The notes under the pieces: model-generated
What the model was told of the DNA's origin: nothing
Databases searched by the model: none
The model's input: only the letters and a program-made list of their open reading frames with translations
Part shown: positions 1 through 26,332 of the stretch, in pieces
How the letters are laid out: each line of letters begins with the position of its first letter
Position numbering within the stretch: position 1 is the stretch's first letter
Origin: Escarpia spicata
Lineage: Eukaryota; Annelida; Polychaeta; Sabellida; Siboglinidae
Direction: 5' to 3'
DNA length: 64,000 bases
Assembly (NCBI GenBank): GCA_963995525.1
Contig: OZ023214.1
Location: forward strand, 17,844,826-17,908,825
Translations under genes and position numbers: made by a program

Positions 1-1994
1 ATTTTTCTTCGGATATGGTCACCAGATGTCTCTACTCTATGCCCAGTTTCATTCTTGTGGTAGTTTTGGGGCTTTTGTATAGGACCTCCATTCAGTACTA
101 TAATTTGATGGTGTTCTGGTGACTTTTTGATACAAAGCGTACATTAACACATTTAGCGGCGCCTTTTCACATTACAGATTGGTACCATCTCCAGGTAACC
201 AATGTTGTTGTCACCATACCTACGTAAAGGAAATTAGTTATTTTATCCACTACATACTGATTATCTGTCCCTGTCAGTAATGTCCAGTTGAATATGTGGT
301 CACAGACACTTTGTATATAAGAATGGTAACATCATGTTATAAGTTACTAGAGCTGAACCATGAGTTGCGGCATGTTTTTTTGTACATATTCATTATTGTA
401 TGTAGCTATTTATGTGCCATGCTTTGTAGCAAGTCCTTGTATGGTGGTAGATGTTGTGGATAGTCAACACTTGTATGCACAAAGCCATGGGATGGCACAA
501 GGGCAGTGGACAGGATGACGGCACCTGCCGAGACGGTCGGTCAGATTAGCGTAACGTCTTTGTTCAGCCAATATACCAGTTTTGTCTACCTATTCTATAT
601 TTGTGTCATCTGAACTTCGGTGCAGATGAAGTAAACTACCTTCTAGAACAATTAATTGTTGGTTCTTATGACGTGATGTTTGCCTGCCCTTTCACATAGG
701 GCATGTCCATCCACTGTAGAATGTTGCCCTCCGCTAGGCGCTAAACTTTCCCAGTGTATAGTGCTCCATGGGCAGGGTTGCAATTGAAGGGTTTAATTGG
801 TGTCAGGTCAACTTACCCATCAGACAGGTAAACACATATTAAAAATCCGCGATTCTGCTGTCCTATAAACTTCGTTGCGTACATTAGTAATTTGTTATGC
901 AACAAACAAGTGATGCATTAATGTGGAGACGGTCGAAGCTATTAATGACGGCGTCGGTGACAGGGCTACTTGAAAGGCTTTCCGAGGATCCGAATAAATA
1001 ACCAGAAACCAGTGGGGATGTGCGGCAGTTGCTTCACACCAACCTGACATTCAGATTCTTTACACGTTTCTTGTATGAGATCTTGGCAGAGACTAAACGT
1101 GTCCAGGAGAGACCATGAGATCCCAGGAAGTACTTCTAGGAAACGTTCTGCGATATTGAAGTTGCGTTTACACAAACATTACGTCGAACACTCATGACGA
1201 TTTGTGCAAAATCCGTGGAAAAAGGCAAGGCGGTAAGTGTGGAAATTCGTAGAAGGGTAAAACTAATGTTTAGAGAACTAGCACGAGGTCTTTTCGGCAG
1301 GACGGGAAATCATGCGTGTCACCAAAAACACTGGATCGGCTAAGAGGTTCACTAGCCTCAAGGAATAGACAAACCTATTCGACGATCTGAATGCTGAATT
1401 GCGATGTTTGTTGGACACAGTATATCTCATGGACGTTGAGCACCAAGTTTCGACTGATTCCAATCTCAGTCAAAGCTGTAAAGATCTTGAACAGTTTATT
1501 ACATCAATTTCGATGGAACTGAACTCTGCAGATATATATATATATATGCTGCAGTCGCATATATACATGTATATATATATGCGTCTGCAGCATTATCATC
1601 GCGACCATTGCCACGAGGCAACAGACACGTGCTCTAATGCCGCCATCCTGCTGTCATGTGATGTCGCACACCTTCGTTGCCTACACGACCTACTTTTAAC
1701 GGCCGGGCTCGGACGGAACAGTTTCGAGACCAAACTCACGTGACGCTTCTGCGAGGACGAGCGAAGAATCATCATCGCATCTAGGCAGAGACAAAGGCCA
1801 CGGCGTTCTGAGAAGAAATGGCACCGTGGCAGAAAGACGTGCTGTAGAGAAGGTGCTTGGCGAGGATGCTGGCCTGTAACTACAAGCTGCGGTGAGGCAC
1901 ATTCAGCTTCACGAAAAAATGTTGTTGTTCTTCTCTTGATTCCCTGTCGTCAAGGGTGAGGCTGGCCTTGATTCCGTTCCTCGATTTCAATTTT
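1..1994. other. No gene recognised
   Basis: I see no convincing exon or known repeat here. The longest open frames are short and lack motifs. An AT-rich inverted repeat near 1525-1590 is flanked by CTGCAG on both arms and could form a hairpin. This stretch may be intergenic, or intron or UTR of a gene outside the window. Confidence 0.4.
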
Positions 1995-2636
1995 GTTTTC
2001 CTTCTTTTCTGTCAGTTATCTTCCACTGCTCTCTCCACTAACTGTCTCCATTCCCCTCTATCTTTTGCTCTCCTTCTCCACTCCTCTCCCAAAACTTCCA
2101 AATCTCTCTCCACAAGCCTAGCCCACTTCAGTCGACTCCTCGCCAGCTTCTTCTTCTTAAGGATTTCTTTTACTCCAACCTCCTCCCTCAACGCCTCCTT
2201 TCTTCGCTTATCAGTTCTTCTCACTCCCGCAATTCTTCTTACCCAGTTGTTTTCACAAACCTGCACCCTCTCTTGTTGTTTGTCTGTCAATGCCATTGTC
2301 TCTAGACCATACAGGTATGCCGGAATAACACATAAATAGAGAAGCACCTTTCCTTTGAGTTTACGCGATATATATATGCGCCTGTCTCCCATCACACCTT
2401 CAACTTTCCTCCAAGCGTTCGCCCCTGCCTTTATCCTCTTGCGAATTTTGGTGTCTGAGTTACCATCCCCGCATATCGCTCCACCCAGGTATACAAAACT
2501 GTGTCTTTGTTTTAGTTTCTCCCCCTCTTTGTTTTGCTGCCCCGCCCATAGCACCACCGTCTTCTCCAAACTAACGTTCAGTCCATGTCTGCTGAACGAC
2601 CACTCTGTCAGTTGTTCCTGGAGATCTGCTTCGTCT
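1995..2636 (-). mobile_element. Non-LTR retrotransposon (LINE) fragment, C-terminal part of reverse transcriptase ORF
   Basis: A 185-codon open frame on the minus strand (2569 to 2012) reads as the region after the catalytic box of a LINE reverse transcriptase. It has a FVYLGGAI motif, a KIRKRIKAGANAWRK stretch, ISRKLKGKVLL, and then PAYLYGLE followed by a basic tail with VRRIAGVRR. This order is typical of the thumb and C-terminal part of endonuclease-reverse transcriptase LINEs. The YxDD box and the endonuclease are absent, so it is a 5'-truncated dead copy. Two more copies of the same family lie at 2637-3015 and 12575-13490. The exact clade cannot be set by eye. Confidence 0.8.
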
Positions 2637-3015
2637 CTAGGTCATACGTCATACGTCATACACGTGTGCCGGGAAAACACATGAGCAGAGCACCTTCCCT
2701 TTGAGTTTACGCGATATGCGCCCATAAAACCTTAAACTTTCCTCCAAGCCCCTGCGTTTATCCTCTTGCGAATGTTGGTGTCTGAGTTACTATTCCAGCA
2801 TATCGCTCCACCCAGGTATACAAAACAGTCTCTTTGTTTTAGTTTCTTCCCCTCCAGGTGTATTTCCAACTCTATGTTTTGCTGCCCAACCCGAAGTACC
2901 TCCGTCTTCTCCAAACTAACTTTCAGTCCATGTCTGCTGAACATATCCGTCCACTCTATCAGTTGTTCTTGGAGATCTGCTTCCCCGTTCGCTACCACTG
3001 CCAGAGCGTCTATAT
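2637..3015 (-). mobile_element. Second LINE fragment of the same family, tandem to the previous one
   Basis: The minus strand reads DLQEQLIEWTDMFSRHG, then VSLEKTEVLRVGQQN, then FVYLGGAI and IRKRINAG. This is the segment just after the YADD box of the LINE at 1995-2636, here with a distinct sequence. It begins again with the GTCTCTAGGTCATAC stretch found inside the first copy, so two truncated copies of one family sit head to tail. CATACGT is triplicated at the junction. Confidence 0.75.
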
Positions 3016-3394
3016 ACAGTAGTGATGACCGGAATACTTTACAAGATCAAGGTGAACGACAAATTCGGGTTTTTGACCAATATCGAGCGCCTGGTCGACC
3101 CGACCAATCAATCACAATAATGTATTGTCCCGTGGGAGGAAATTAATTTGGAGTGTAGCAGCATATTAAAACAAATGTACATGCCATATAAAAATGAAAA
3201 AATAGTAATAAAAGTTACATCGGTTAAATAAGTTAAAATTATGTTAAATAAGTTACACAAGATAAATCATCTCACATATCACAAATCATGACAGGCTCAC
3301 TCAGTGTAAGACTGGCAGAGATGGAGGGGAACGAAGGACAGTTATTCATTCATTAGTCTAATTGACGAAGGTACAAACGAGTTTCGAGCGCGAT

Positions 3395-4240
3395 TCAGTT
3401 TACTGTGAGTGAGTTGGAAGCGGCGGCCAGAAGGAAGCAGTTTAAAGCATGGAAACAGGGGGTGTTCGGGGTCTGAGGAGACCTTCCTTCCCTTTCTCTC
3501 TGCCCGTTGCCTGTACAGATCCTCCTGGGAGGAATAGGATTCTTCCTAAAATCTATTAAGAGTTCTTCAGTTTTACGAACTTTCAGGTCTTTGATTGCCA
3601 CACCGCACTGTGAAATCAACTACAGCACACGCACACACTTGATTAGAGCCGGATAGGTCGACAATAGCAGCGTCAACGCTGTATTTGATTAAATTGACGG
3701 TCTCCTGGCTGCTACGACAGTCTGTATAGAGTGTGAACAGAACAGGAGATCACCGAGCCCTGGAGGGCACCGGTGAAAGTGAAGAGTGAGCTCGACACAT
3801 CACCATTATAGCACACTACCTGCGTACGCTCAGTAAGAAACTGATTTACCCACAAGATGATGTGTGGGTTCACATGTATATTGACAAGTTTACTCATCAT
3901 GATGTGTGGCTGAATGGTGTTGAAAGCCGAGGAAAAGTCAATACAGACCAACCTGGCAAACGACTTTGGCTTTTCCAAGTGAGTATACACACTATGATAT
4001 AGAGTGAGGACTGCATCCTCCACACCTTGGTTGCGTTTATACACAAATTAAAAAGGATCCGGTTGATCCCAACATCCTGCAGGAGAGAACGAAGTACGAG
4101 TCGCTCAAAGCACTTCATGACGACCGAGGTAAGCGCCATTAGGCAGTAGTCGTTAAGAACAGATGGCACAGGTTTCTTGGGGAGAGGACAGAAAACTGTG
4201 TAGGTTGAAATTGGGAACCAACCGGGGATGGTTGTCACAC
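3395..4240 (-). mobile_element. LINE reverse transcriptase fragment of a second family, frameshifted
   Basis: Minus-strand frames from 4238 down to 3395 read in order PKKPVPSVLNDYCLMALTSV, MKCFERLVL, NQGVEDAVLTL, CIDFSSAFNTIQPH, FLTERTQVV and GALQGSVIS, and end with LKVRKTEELLIDFRKNP. These are RT fingers-to-palm motifs; the D of IDFSSAF is the first catalytic aspartate region. Several frameshifts separate them and the second aspartate box is lost. It is a pseudogene of a Jockey/Rex-like LINE. The family name is an inference. Confidence 0.8.
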
Positions 4241-5710
4241 CTTTTTTCTTATTTTCATCTCTGTAATAACAGTTCCCTAAATGTTGTTGCTGCTAAGATT
4301 AACGTTAATCTATGATGTATATATACACCTGCTAACTTTCCCTGGATATAGGGGAGTGTACTGGATTTTTGGTGTATCTCGCGGTCTCCCGGAATACAGG
4401 CAAATTTCCCGGATTTTCGCTGAAAATCCCCAACAGCATTCCCCCCGTCTTCGCGACAGCGAACTGCTGAATTTTCGACAAAAAATCTACAACAGCACCC
4501 CCACCCCTGTTTTTACGATGTCGAAATCCTGAGACAGCGCGACGAGACAAGGCGACACGGGAAGCGTGCTGAACCGCTGATAGATCTCCCGGATATATCC
4601 TTAAAAAGTTGACAGTTATATGTACGTATGCGTATGGGTATTAATAATGTTGACGTAACCTTATTCAAACAATGATATTTGGGTAATTCAAAAAAGGGTA
4701 TCTAATGTGACAACCTGCCCCATGCTCGGGTTGATTGCCATACATCGTGGGGTTGGTTGTCACAAAATGTGGGGACTTCAATTATGGAAAAATAAAGTTA
4801 TGTTTACGAAAAAGAATTCCACAATGAAAGACGCGTTCTGAAATGTGCCTTGAGGCGTATCAGTGGATTTGTAAAAACATTGCAAGTGGCTAAAAATTGC
4901 GATATCAATTTTCACGATAAGAATAATTAATGGTTTTTAATCACATGCTATATGAAAAGTATTCGTTTGAATCATGGCCAATTTCACCAGAGCATACCTT
5001 GATATGTATATGATGGATACCAAAGTGCGAAATTAATCAAAGGGATTTCAAAAAAATTGACATTTTACAACGAGTTCTCACATGTGAGCGATATGATCGA
5101 CAACCAACGCTATTTGTTTTGCGACAACCTGATCCTCCGTCAAGATTTGGCACACTCGTACGACTGGGCGAGGGTTATTATTTGTTTCCTGAAGCAATTC
5201 AAGGACCATTCGTTGGTCACTGTACAAGTCTACTCACAGACGCGTTACGGGCATCAACAAGACGCGCAGTCCTTCGTGGAATAGCAGCGCCGCGTTAACA
5301 TTGCCATGGCAAACAGGCAGGAATGCGAACACCAGTCAAACAAATAAAGGAGACAATTCGTAACTTAGCAACCTCAGACAAGCTCCAGCGGCGAGTTAAT
5401 TCCGCAATGTTCGGTATATATGCTAGATGTTGGTGAGAAGACACTTTGTTAATTGCCTGCATAACGATGATGTGACCTCCCTTGAAGAGACAGTGATCTG
5501 ATCAGTGGGCTTGGGCAACGCTTTCATACCAATTCTTGCTGTTGATCCGACGTAGTGAAATCGTGTTGCGTTGAGAAACATTGCATTTAAAATATGAATA
5601 TGCCCACGGCGGAAGATAGTGTTGTGAAATTGTACAAGAAATAGCGATCAGCCTGAAACATTGCATAAGACGTCAACGATAAGGTACGCTACTTTCATTT
5701 CACACTAAAT
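4241..5710. other. Unassigned intergenic stretch
   Basis: No supported gene. A 75-codon plus-strand frame at 5057-5284 has no recognisable motif and no splice context. Positions 4340-4610 are rich in CCCGGA-type words and may be an old repeat. TGTCACA-type words recur around 4235, 4705 and 4755. Confidence 0.35.
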
Positions 5711-6145
5711 CAGGCCCGTAGCCAAGGGGGTTCACGGGGTTCACGTGAACCCCCATTTTTGTGAACCCTCTTTTCTTCAAAATGTGAAAGCCCCCTCAAA
5801 TTTAATCTTTAAGATGTGAACCCCTAATTGTTTATGTTAAAATTATTCCCTGTTTCTCAAAAGCGTGAACCCCCTCCTAAAACCTGCTTCATGTTGTTTA
5901 AAATATTACCCAGCATGCCAGGGCATCCTGGTTGATACATTTGTTAAATGGATAACAAATACACAAGAAGCCAATTTTACTCTAAAGGTTGTGATTGATG
6001 CAGACAAAACAGAGTTATATGAGTGACTCAATTTGATGTCGACACTTCATTGCATAATGACAATGGTTCTCATAAGTATTATGTTAAATGCTAGTGGGTG
6101 AAAAAGGTGTTGTTAGCTGCCAAATTCAGATAACGTTTTCTGCGA

Positions 6146-6216
6146 TCAGTGTGGCCTAGAGGTTACGGTACTTGACTGTTTGATCAATATAATTTAATTC
6201 AAATTCCACAAATTGA
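6146..6216 (+). other. Degenerate tRNA-like head of a SINE
   Basis: The stretch GTGTGGCCTAGAGGTTACGG resembles a tRNA A-box region. TTGACTGTTTGATC follows, and TTCAAATTCC 35-40 bases later resembles a decayed B box. The spacing fits the 5' head of a tRNA-derived SINE. The tRNA fold is not intact, so I do not call a tRNA gene. Confidence 0.3.
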
Positions 6217-6448
6217 AATGTTTTCTAATCTTCTATTTATGATATGCATTTTATAAAGGTTTATTAAATTACTAACTGAATTATGTCTTTGATAAATCGT
6301 GGATATTTGGCGCTCCAGATCAGTTACACATATAATGTATTAATTGACTGAAAACCACATTTGTAATGTCACCAAATTGTAACACTAGGTGTTTACTCTA
6401 ACAAAACTTGGACACACCCACACTCATCGGTGCCTCGTTTATGATATT

Positions 6449-6569
<121 letters not shown>

Positions 6570-7130
6570 ATATATATATATTCAAAACTGCACATATGGT
6601 GAAGTGTTTAGAGTAAATAATTCAGTTGTGTTAATAATATCTGTTGGCTTTTATGAATAAAATTGGGTATAAATTATGCTTAATCAGCAATAAAATGGGA
6701 CAAATTTCCACAGACCACATATATGAATCCCACTCCCCTACCCCCGAAACAGCCTCGCTAATGGCCTGCTGGTGATACTAAAGTGGTGTTTGAATATAAG
6801 TCGAAACCACACGTCCACGAACCTCACACCCCACTTCATTATCCTTTCACCTAGACCCTCTGCATTATTGGGTGAACTCCCACGTGAACATGTCGCACCC
6901 TTTACATTGTATAAAATATAACCCCACACGAGCGTGTGGTGCCCCCTGGAGTCTGTATTGGGAAAATGTGAACCCCCGTTGTGAAAAGTTGGCTACGAGC
7001 CTGTCAATCCTGTGCAGAATTGTGACAAGGACAGTTAAATAAGCTGGGTTTAGCGTCAGCCGACTCACCCTTCTGAATGGTAAGGAACCACATCGAATAA
7101 CTCTTTGTCGACCAGCCTGTTTCCAGCAAA

Positions 7131-13490
<6,360 letters not shown>

Positions 13491-13599
13491 TATTTTGATG
13501 ATTTTATTATTTTCCTTTTATTACTATAGCTTAACATGCTTCCTGCAGCAACTGCCACAGAACACTCCACCTACTTGGCTTAGTATCACCCCACCTACT

Positions 13600-13720
13600 T
13601 GGCTTAGTATCCTGTATCTTTCTGAAGGGGACTTCCTACAGGTGCGCAATAGGGTTCAAGTCCGGTACCTGAGCCGGCCAGTCCAGAACCTCTACACATG
13701 AGCGCTCCTAGAAATCACAC
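13600..13720 (-). mobile_element. Remnant of a Tc1/mariner transposase
   Basis: The minus strand reads VLDWPAQVPDLNPIAHL followed by a stop. This matches the DWPAQSPDLNPIEHLW signature around the second catalytic aspartate of Tc1-like transposases. The conserved glutamate is lost, and only about 40 codons are recognisable. It lies between two pieces of LINE sequence, so it probably inserted into the LINE. Confidence 0.7.
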
Positions 13721-13744
13721 ACTTTCCTTGCTTTATGGCATCTT

Positions 13745-13965
13745 ATAGATCATCTTCTTTCCGCTATCCTCATCAAGCTTTCTATACAGCTCATCTTCCA
13801 TCACTCTGTTCGCCTTATCCTCAGCTCTCTTAGCTGCCTTTTTTGTCCATACAGTTGCTGTATGGCTGTACCAGGTTGTTCGCCATTGCCTTTGATCACT
13901 TCTATCTCCTTACATACCTCTCTTTTTTGTCCAATCGCTTTGGCTACTTCTTCAGTTATAATAAT
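13745..13965 (-). mobile_element. LINE-like fragment
   Basis: The minus strand reads EEVAKAIGQKREVCKEIEVIK, then YGQKRQLRELRIRRTE. This resembles the linker ahead of the RT domain in LINEs of the neighbouring family. It may be the upstream continuation of 12575-13490, split by the Tc1 remnant. Confidence 0.4.
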
Positions 13966-13975
13966 GATCATATTA

Positions 13976-14027
13976 TATATATGTATGCACGTGTGTATGC
14001 ATGTATGTGTGTGACTGTGTGTGTATG

Positions 14028-14061
<34 letters not shown>

Positions 14062-14262
14062 TGTGTGCATGCATGCATGCATGCATGCATGCATGCATGC
14101 AAGCATGCATGTAGGTATGTAGGTATATTTTTGTATATGTATGTATATATATATGTATGTACATATATGTATGTATATATATGCATGTACAGGTATATGT
14201 ATGTATGTGTGTGTGTATATATATATGTGTGTGTATTTGTATATGTGTATGCGTGTGTTGTT
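13976..14262 (+). repeat. Compound (TATG)n/(CATG)n microsatellite
   Basis: Blocks of TATG, GCAT and TGTA tetranucleotides with TATATA stretches. The GCATGCAT block is self-complementary. Open frames over it are artefacts. Confidence 0.95.
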
Positions 14263-14267
14263 ATTGT

Positions 14268-15247
14268 TCGTCCTTTGCGAATCGAAGAAGACCACATTTC
14301 ATTATTGCCTATTCGCATATTGTCATTTTGTCGAGACTGTCTCTCATTTCGCTTTATTTTGGCGTCAGCAATGCCTCTGTGTTCATAAGACACAACCCCC
14401 GCCTTTGTGTCGCTGCGCTAAGTTTGTCGCTCACAAGCCGTTCTCTCCCAAGATCACAGTCCATATTGAAGTTCTTGAAGGTCTTTATTGTGTCCTTGTA
14501 ACATTTCTATTCCCCTCCGCGAGAGTGGGTCCCGTCCCGAGTACCTTCTTTGGCAGACGTGAGTCCGGCATTCTGACCACATGGCCAGCCCATCAACACT
14601 TGGCAAGCTAGCCTGGGCAAGCACCTCTTATCTGCCACTTTGTTCTGCCACTTGATCTTCAGCAATTTTTGCAGACAGCTCGTGTGAAAGTGGTTTAGCT
14701 TTTTGGCATCGCGCTGATACACGGTCCATGTCTCGCTTGCGTAGAGTAGTGATGGAATGACAACCGCTCTGTAAACTTTTATTTTTGTCCGCTAGCTGGG
14801 CTGCAGAGTCTGCCAAAAGCCATACATGTATGCTTGCGTTGGTCTCATCATCAATGTGGACAACCCGGGAGAGTACACTCCCGAAGTAGGTGAACTTGTT
14901 CACAGCAATCAGGTTTTGATGTTTCACAGTTATCTTTGGCTCGACTTAGGGCTTTCCTGGAGCAGGCTGGTACATGACTTCAGTCTTCTTTGTGCTTATC
15001 GCCAGACCAAGTTGTCGCATGTAGAGGAAAACAGGTCCATGCTCCGCAGCATGCCAGACTGTGATCCAGCATTCAGTGCGCAATCACCAGCAAACAGTAA
15101 GTCACGGACAGTGTCTATCTGAACCTTCGTTTTGGCCTGGAATCGTCTAAGATTGAACAGTTTGCCGTGCGTACGATGTCTGATTTTGAAGCTAGGGGCA
15201 TCATCTTGAAATGCGTCATTGGGCGTAGCAAAATACATCATGCTAAA
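14268..15247 (-). mobile_element. LINE fragment of a third family, RT palm to 3' end
   Basis: The minus strand reads SFKIRHRTHGKLFNLRRF, then DTVRDLLFAGDCALNAGS (FADD changed to FAGD), LIAVNKFTYFGSVLS, HIDDETNASI, RDAKKLNHFHTSCLQKLLKI and, near the 3' end, SYEHRGIADAKIKRNERQS. That is the order of a LINE RT C-terminal half. Frameshifts break the frame and the catalytic box is mutated, so it is inactive. An inverted partner of its upstream end lies at 15700-15815. Confidence 0.8.
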
Positions 15248-15288
15248 GAGAGTTGTATATATGCATATATATATATATGCATATATAC

Positions 15289-15601
<313 letters not shown>

Positions 15602-15699
15602 ACCAACTGTGTCCATCCCCCTCTATCTTTTGCTCTCGTTCTCTCTATATATATATATATATGAAGACAGGGTAGTCACCTGACGCGTACCCAGTCGCC

Positions 15700-15815
15700 A
15701 ATGGAGTCTAGCATGATGTTTTCTGCTACGCCTTTCAAGATGATGTCCCTAGCATCAAAATCAGGCATCGTACGTACGACAAACTGTTCAATCTTAGACG
15801 ATCCCAGACGATTGA
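15700..15815 (+). mobile_element. Inverted LINE fragment
   Basis: On the plus strand this matches the segment found on the minus strand at 15137-15245 (MMFSATPF, then a frameshift of about 10 bases, then KLFNLRR). The two copies face each other across the CT microsatellite. Confidence 0.7.
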
Positions 15816-15925
15816 TATATTACACAAGATATAAATATATGTATATATCTTGTATAATATATATATCTTGTATAAATATACATATATATATTTACACACA
15901 CATATATATATTATACAAGATCAAC

Positions 15926-16135
15926 CGGCCTTGCATATACCATCCTACAAAACACTGTGCCAGGAGGAAGAAAGAAAGGCAGACAGAGGAAGAGGTGGGA
16001 AGACAACGTCCAGGAGTGGACTGGTTTCTGGTTTGACCTTCGGCACCTCGCAGAGGGCGGCAAAGAATCGAGCGGGAGCTGTCAGGAAATCATCAGTGGA
16101 GCTCCAACGACCGCATGGTTACGGGATAGAAGAAA
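15926..16135 (+). mobile_element. LINE 3'-terminal coding fragment
   Basis: The plus strand reads TILQNTVPGGRKKGRQRKRW then EDNVQEWTG, the usual extreme C terminus of RTE/Jockey-type LINE proteins, and then WLRDRR before an (AT)n tail. Only about 65 codons remain. Confidence 0.75.
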
Positions 16136-16190
16136 TTATATATATATATATATATTATATGTATATAATATATATATATATAATTTCTCA
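16131..16190. repeat. AT-rich palindrome
   Basis: AGAAATTATATA on the left and TATATAATTTCT on the right enclose alternating AT, forming an almost perfect inverted repeat at the 3' tail of the LINE fragment. Confidence 0.8.
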
Positions 16191-16300
16191 CACACACAAG
16201 AGCCGCGTTTCCCGGCGTTGTCCGGGAAAAAAGGAAGTCTTATGTTTGTGACCCCGAGATCCCCACCGCCCAGAACGAATTTCTTAAAAAAAGAATTTCC

Positions 16301-16500
16301 NNNNNNNNNNNNNNNNNNNNNNNNNNNNNNNNNNNNNNNNNNNNNNNNNNNNNNNNNNNNNNNNNNNNNNNNNNNNNNNNNNNNNNNNNNNNNNNNNNNN
16401 NNNNNNNNNNNNNNNNNNNNNNNNNNNNNNNNNNNNNNNNNNNNNNNNNNNNNNNNNNNNNNNNNNNNNNNNNNNNNNNNNNNNNNNNNNNNNNNNNNNN
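16301..16500. other. Assembly gap (200 N)
   Basis: Exactly 200 undetermined bases. The length is probably nominal. Confidence 1.
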
Positions 16501-16655
16501 GTGTGGTTGACAGTGCAGTATTGTTTGTGACACTACAAATAAAACAATATCATGAATCAGTGTACCAATGTCCTCCCTGTGGAGGGAGATAGAGAGATAA
16601 TGTGATCTCTATTCGGCAGTTATCATCGGCAATTCCGTAAACCGCTGCGCTTCTC

Positions 16656-16665
16656 TATAAAAATA
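16656..16665 (+). promoter_or_regulatory. Candidate TATA box of the secreted cysteine-rich gene
   Basis: TATAAAAATA lies 112 bases before the ATG at 16768. Transcription would be expected to start near 16686. The predicted leader contains short upstream ATG frames at about 16694 and 16722, which could damp translation. Confidence 0.4.
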
Positions 16666-16767
16666 GCAGGCAACGCGTTCCCCGTAAATCTTCATGTAAC
16701 CTATTAAGTGGACATTAAGTGATGCTGATGAATGTCTTTTTATTTGTCTAGTTGCGTCCGCTGTCCG

Positions 16768-24895
<8,128 letters not shown>

Positions 24896-25142
24896 GTGGA
24901 CGCGCAACCGACATCTCTTCCCGACTCAACGCTCAGTTTGTCAGCAACCTACTGCAATAGTTTGGTGACCCTGTAGCTTTTCTTGACATGAAGTATTTAT
25001 AGTTTATTCCTCAGTGAAATAGTGAATTGCACGATGTATATGACAGTAATGGAAGTTTGGTCTTTGTGATAATACATTTCGTTTTGTGGACTTGCATGTG
25101 TTTTATTTGGATTATTTGTTTAATATATGACGCAATTAACTA

Positions 25143-25148
25143 AATAAA
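25143..25148 (+). terminator. Polyadenylation signal of the cysteine-rich gene
   Basis: AATAAA within AACTAAATAAAATATC, about 250 bases after the stop codon, kept in all three units. A minus-strand signal (TTTATT on the plus strand, 25102-25107) lies just before it, so the 3' ends of two convergent genes would overlap. Confidence 0.5.
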
Positions 25149-25233
25149 ATATCAGCTATTCGGATAAAACAACTGGATGAGAAGTGATATGTATTGTTCA
25201 CTCGCCATAAGACCAGATGTCTACCGCCATCAA

Positions 25234-25375
25234 TTAGGTAAGAGCATTCATATCATAAGCGTCGTATCGACACGAATAGAACATTGGTACCGGGCAAGGC
25301 TTACACGGCATCCACGCCCGAGAGTAGGGGTCTACGACTGAAACTCGAGGTCGTGTAGTCGTTGAAAACAGCCAC
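25234..25375 (-). CDS. Candidate terminal exon of a convergent minus-strand gene
   Basis: On the minus strand an acceptor GAAAGTGGCAG precedes an open frame in phase 2 that reads WLFSTTTRPRVSVVDPYSR, then AWMPCKPCPVPMFYSC, then RYDAYDMNALT and a stop. The frame is intact in all three units (also 40286-40427 and 55765-55906). A minus-strand AATAAA follows about 130 bases after the stop. It has three cysteines and no known domain. It could be the last exon of the gene at 25929-26332, but no phase-2 donor joins them cleanly, so the link is a guess. Confidence 0.3.
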
Positions 25376-25928
25376 CTGCCACTTTCTGCTTTCGGTAAAA
25401 GTAAAAAATATCTCTCCCAAATTATGTCGTACAACACGATCATTCCTTCCTCCCCTTTTTATCTGGAAAATGTTCATTCTGACATAGCATCACTCACACA
25501 AAAATAGCAATGTCAATGTTTACATTTTCCCAGTACACATACCGCTGCTGAAGAGTAACACACCGTATTAACTCGTACTCATTTCTACAACCGCACACAC
25601 TGATATCGAACAGTAACGTCTCGTAAACGTTTAACAGATGAGGAGCTCACAATCGCAGGAAGTGCGATGAATGTAATGTGAAGCCGATCGGAGAGAGACA
25701 TGAAGTAAAGGCTCGTCGCTCGAGTTCCGACGCACACACCTTAAGGAGAACCTCAGCCCGAGGATAGCAACCGAGTCGACGTGGGCCGTGAAGAGGAGCA
25801 GCACACCGAATATGTGTCCAACAAAGCGGTCTACTTCCACAAAGAGAAGAAGCAACCTCCATAAATTCGAGAAATGGCGTTGTGAGTACAGTGTAATGAC
25901 GTGCACGAAGCTGATCTTCATCTTCTGT

Positions 25929-26332
25929 CTATGGTGCGACACTGCGAACATGTCCTTCAAGATCTCCGGCAGCATCAACAAATTGTGCAATGTAGTCAGC
26001 AAGAAGCGCACTGTCGTCTTGCATGCCAACAACGACAATCACAAACAGTGAAGCGTATGTCCCTAGGAGGTTAGGTCCCGCCCTTAAATAATACTTGAGT
26101 AACTTGTCAACTTACCACGTCTGTGGTAGCTTTGCATGGTCGTTCCAACTTCCCAGAATGATGTGCTTTGCTGTCCAATGTACACTGCGGTAGCGTTCCA
26201 GGTTAATCCAGAAAGTGTACCGTTATCAATTAACTTTGCACCCAAAGAAGTGAACGAAAATGGCGCGCCGCCAGTTACGTCACTTCCGTTTCTAGGGCCT
26301 ACTATCGCACACCGCCAAGCGCGTGGAGCCAT
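25929..26332 (-). CDS. Candidate minus-strand gene, two exons around a 53-bp intron
   Basis: Minus strand: the exon ending at 26116 has donor CGTG|GTAAGT; the next exon starts at 26062 after acceptor CCTCCTAG. Both are phase 1, and joining them keeps the frame open to a TAG at 25929. From the ATG at 26332 this gives 116 residues; from the ATG at 26137 it gives 51 residues, MQSYHRRGTYASLFVIVVVG and on, with a short hydrophobic run that could be a signal or membrane segment. Upstream the frame has NGTLSGLTWNAT with two N-glycosylation motifs. GGAAGTGACGTAAC and GGCGGCGCGCC near 26270 also resemble an ETS/CRE promoter, which would favour the 51-residue reading. After the TAG the same frame stays open 93 codons to 25647. 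A 53-bp intron is short for animals. No family recognised. Confidence 0.35.

Noticed and set aside
13643..13675. GGTTCAAGTCC, a perfect tRNA B-box-like word
   Set aside because: No A box or cloverleaf; the minus strand here reads as Tc1 transposase (DWPAQVPDLNPI), which explains the word.
15957..16592. Open frame through the N gap
   Set aside because: It only continues because undetermined bases give no stops; its first part is the LINE C-terminal fragment.
25631..26038. 135-codon minus-strand frame
   Set aside because: Unit 2 has an in-frame stop and unit 3 has replacement changes, so this frame is not maintained.
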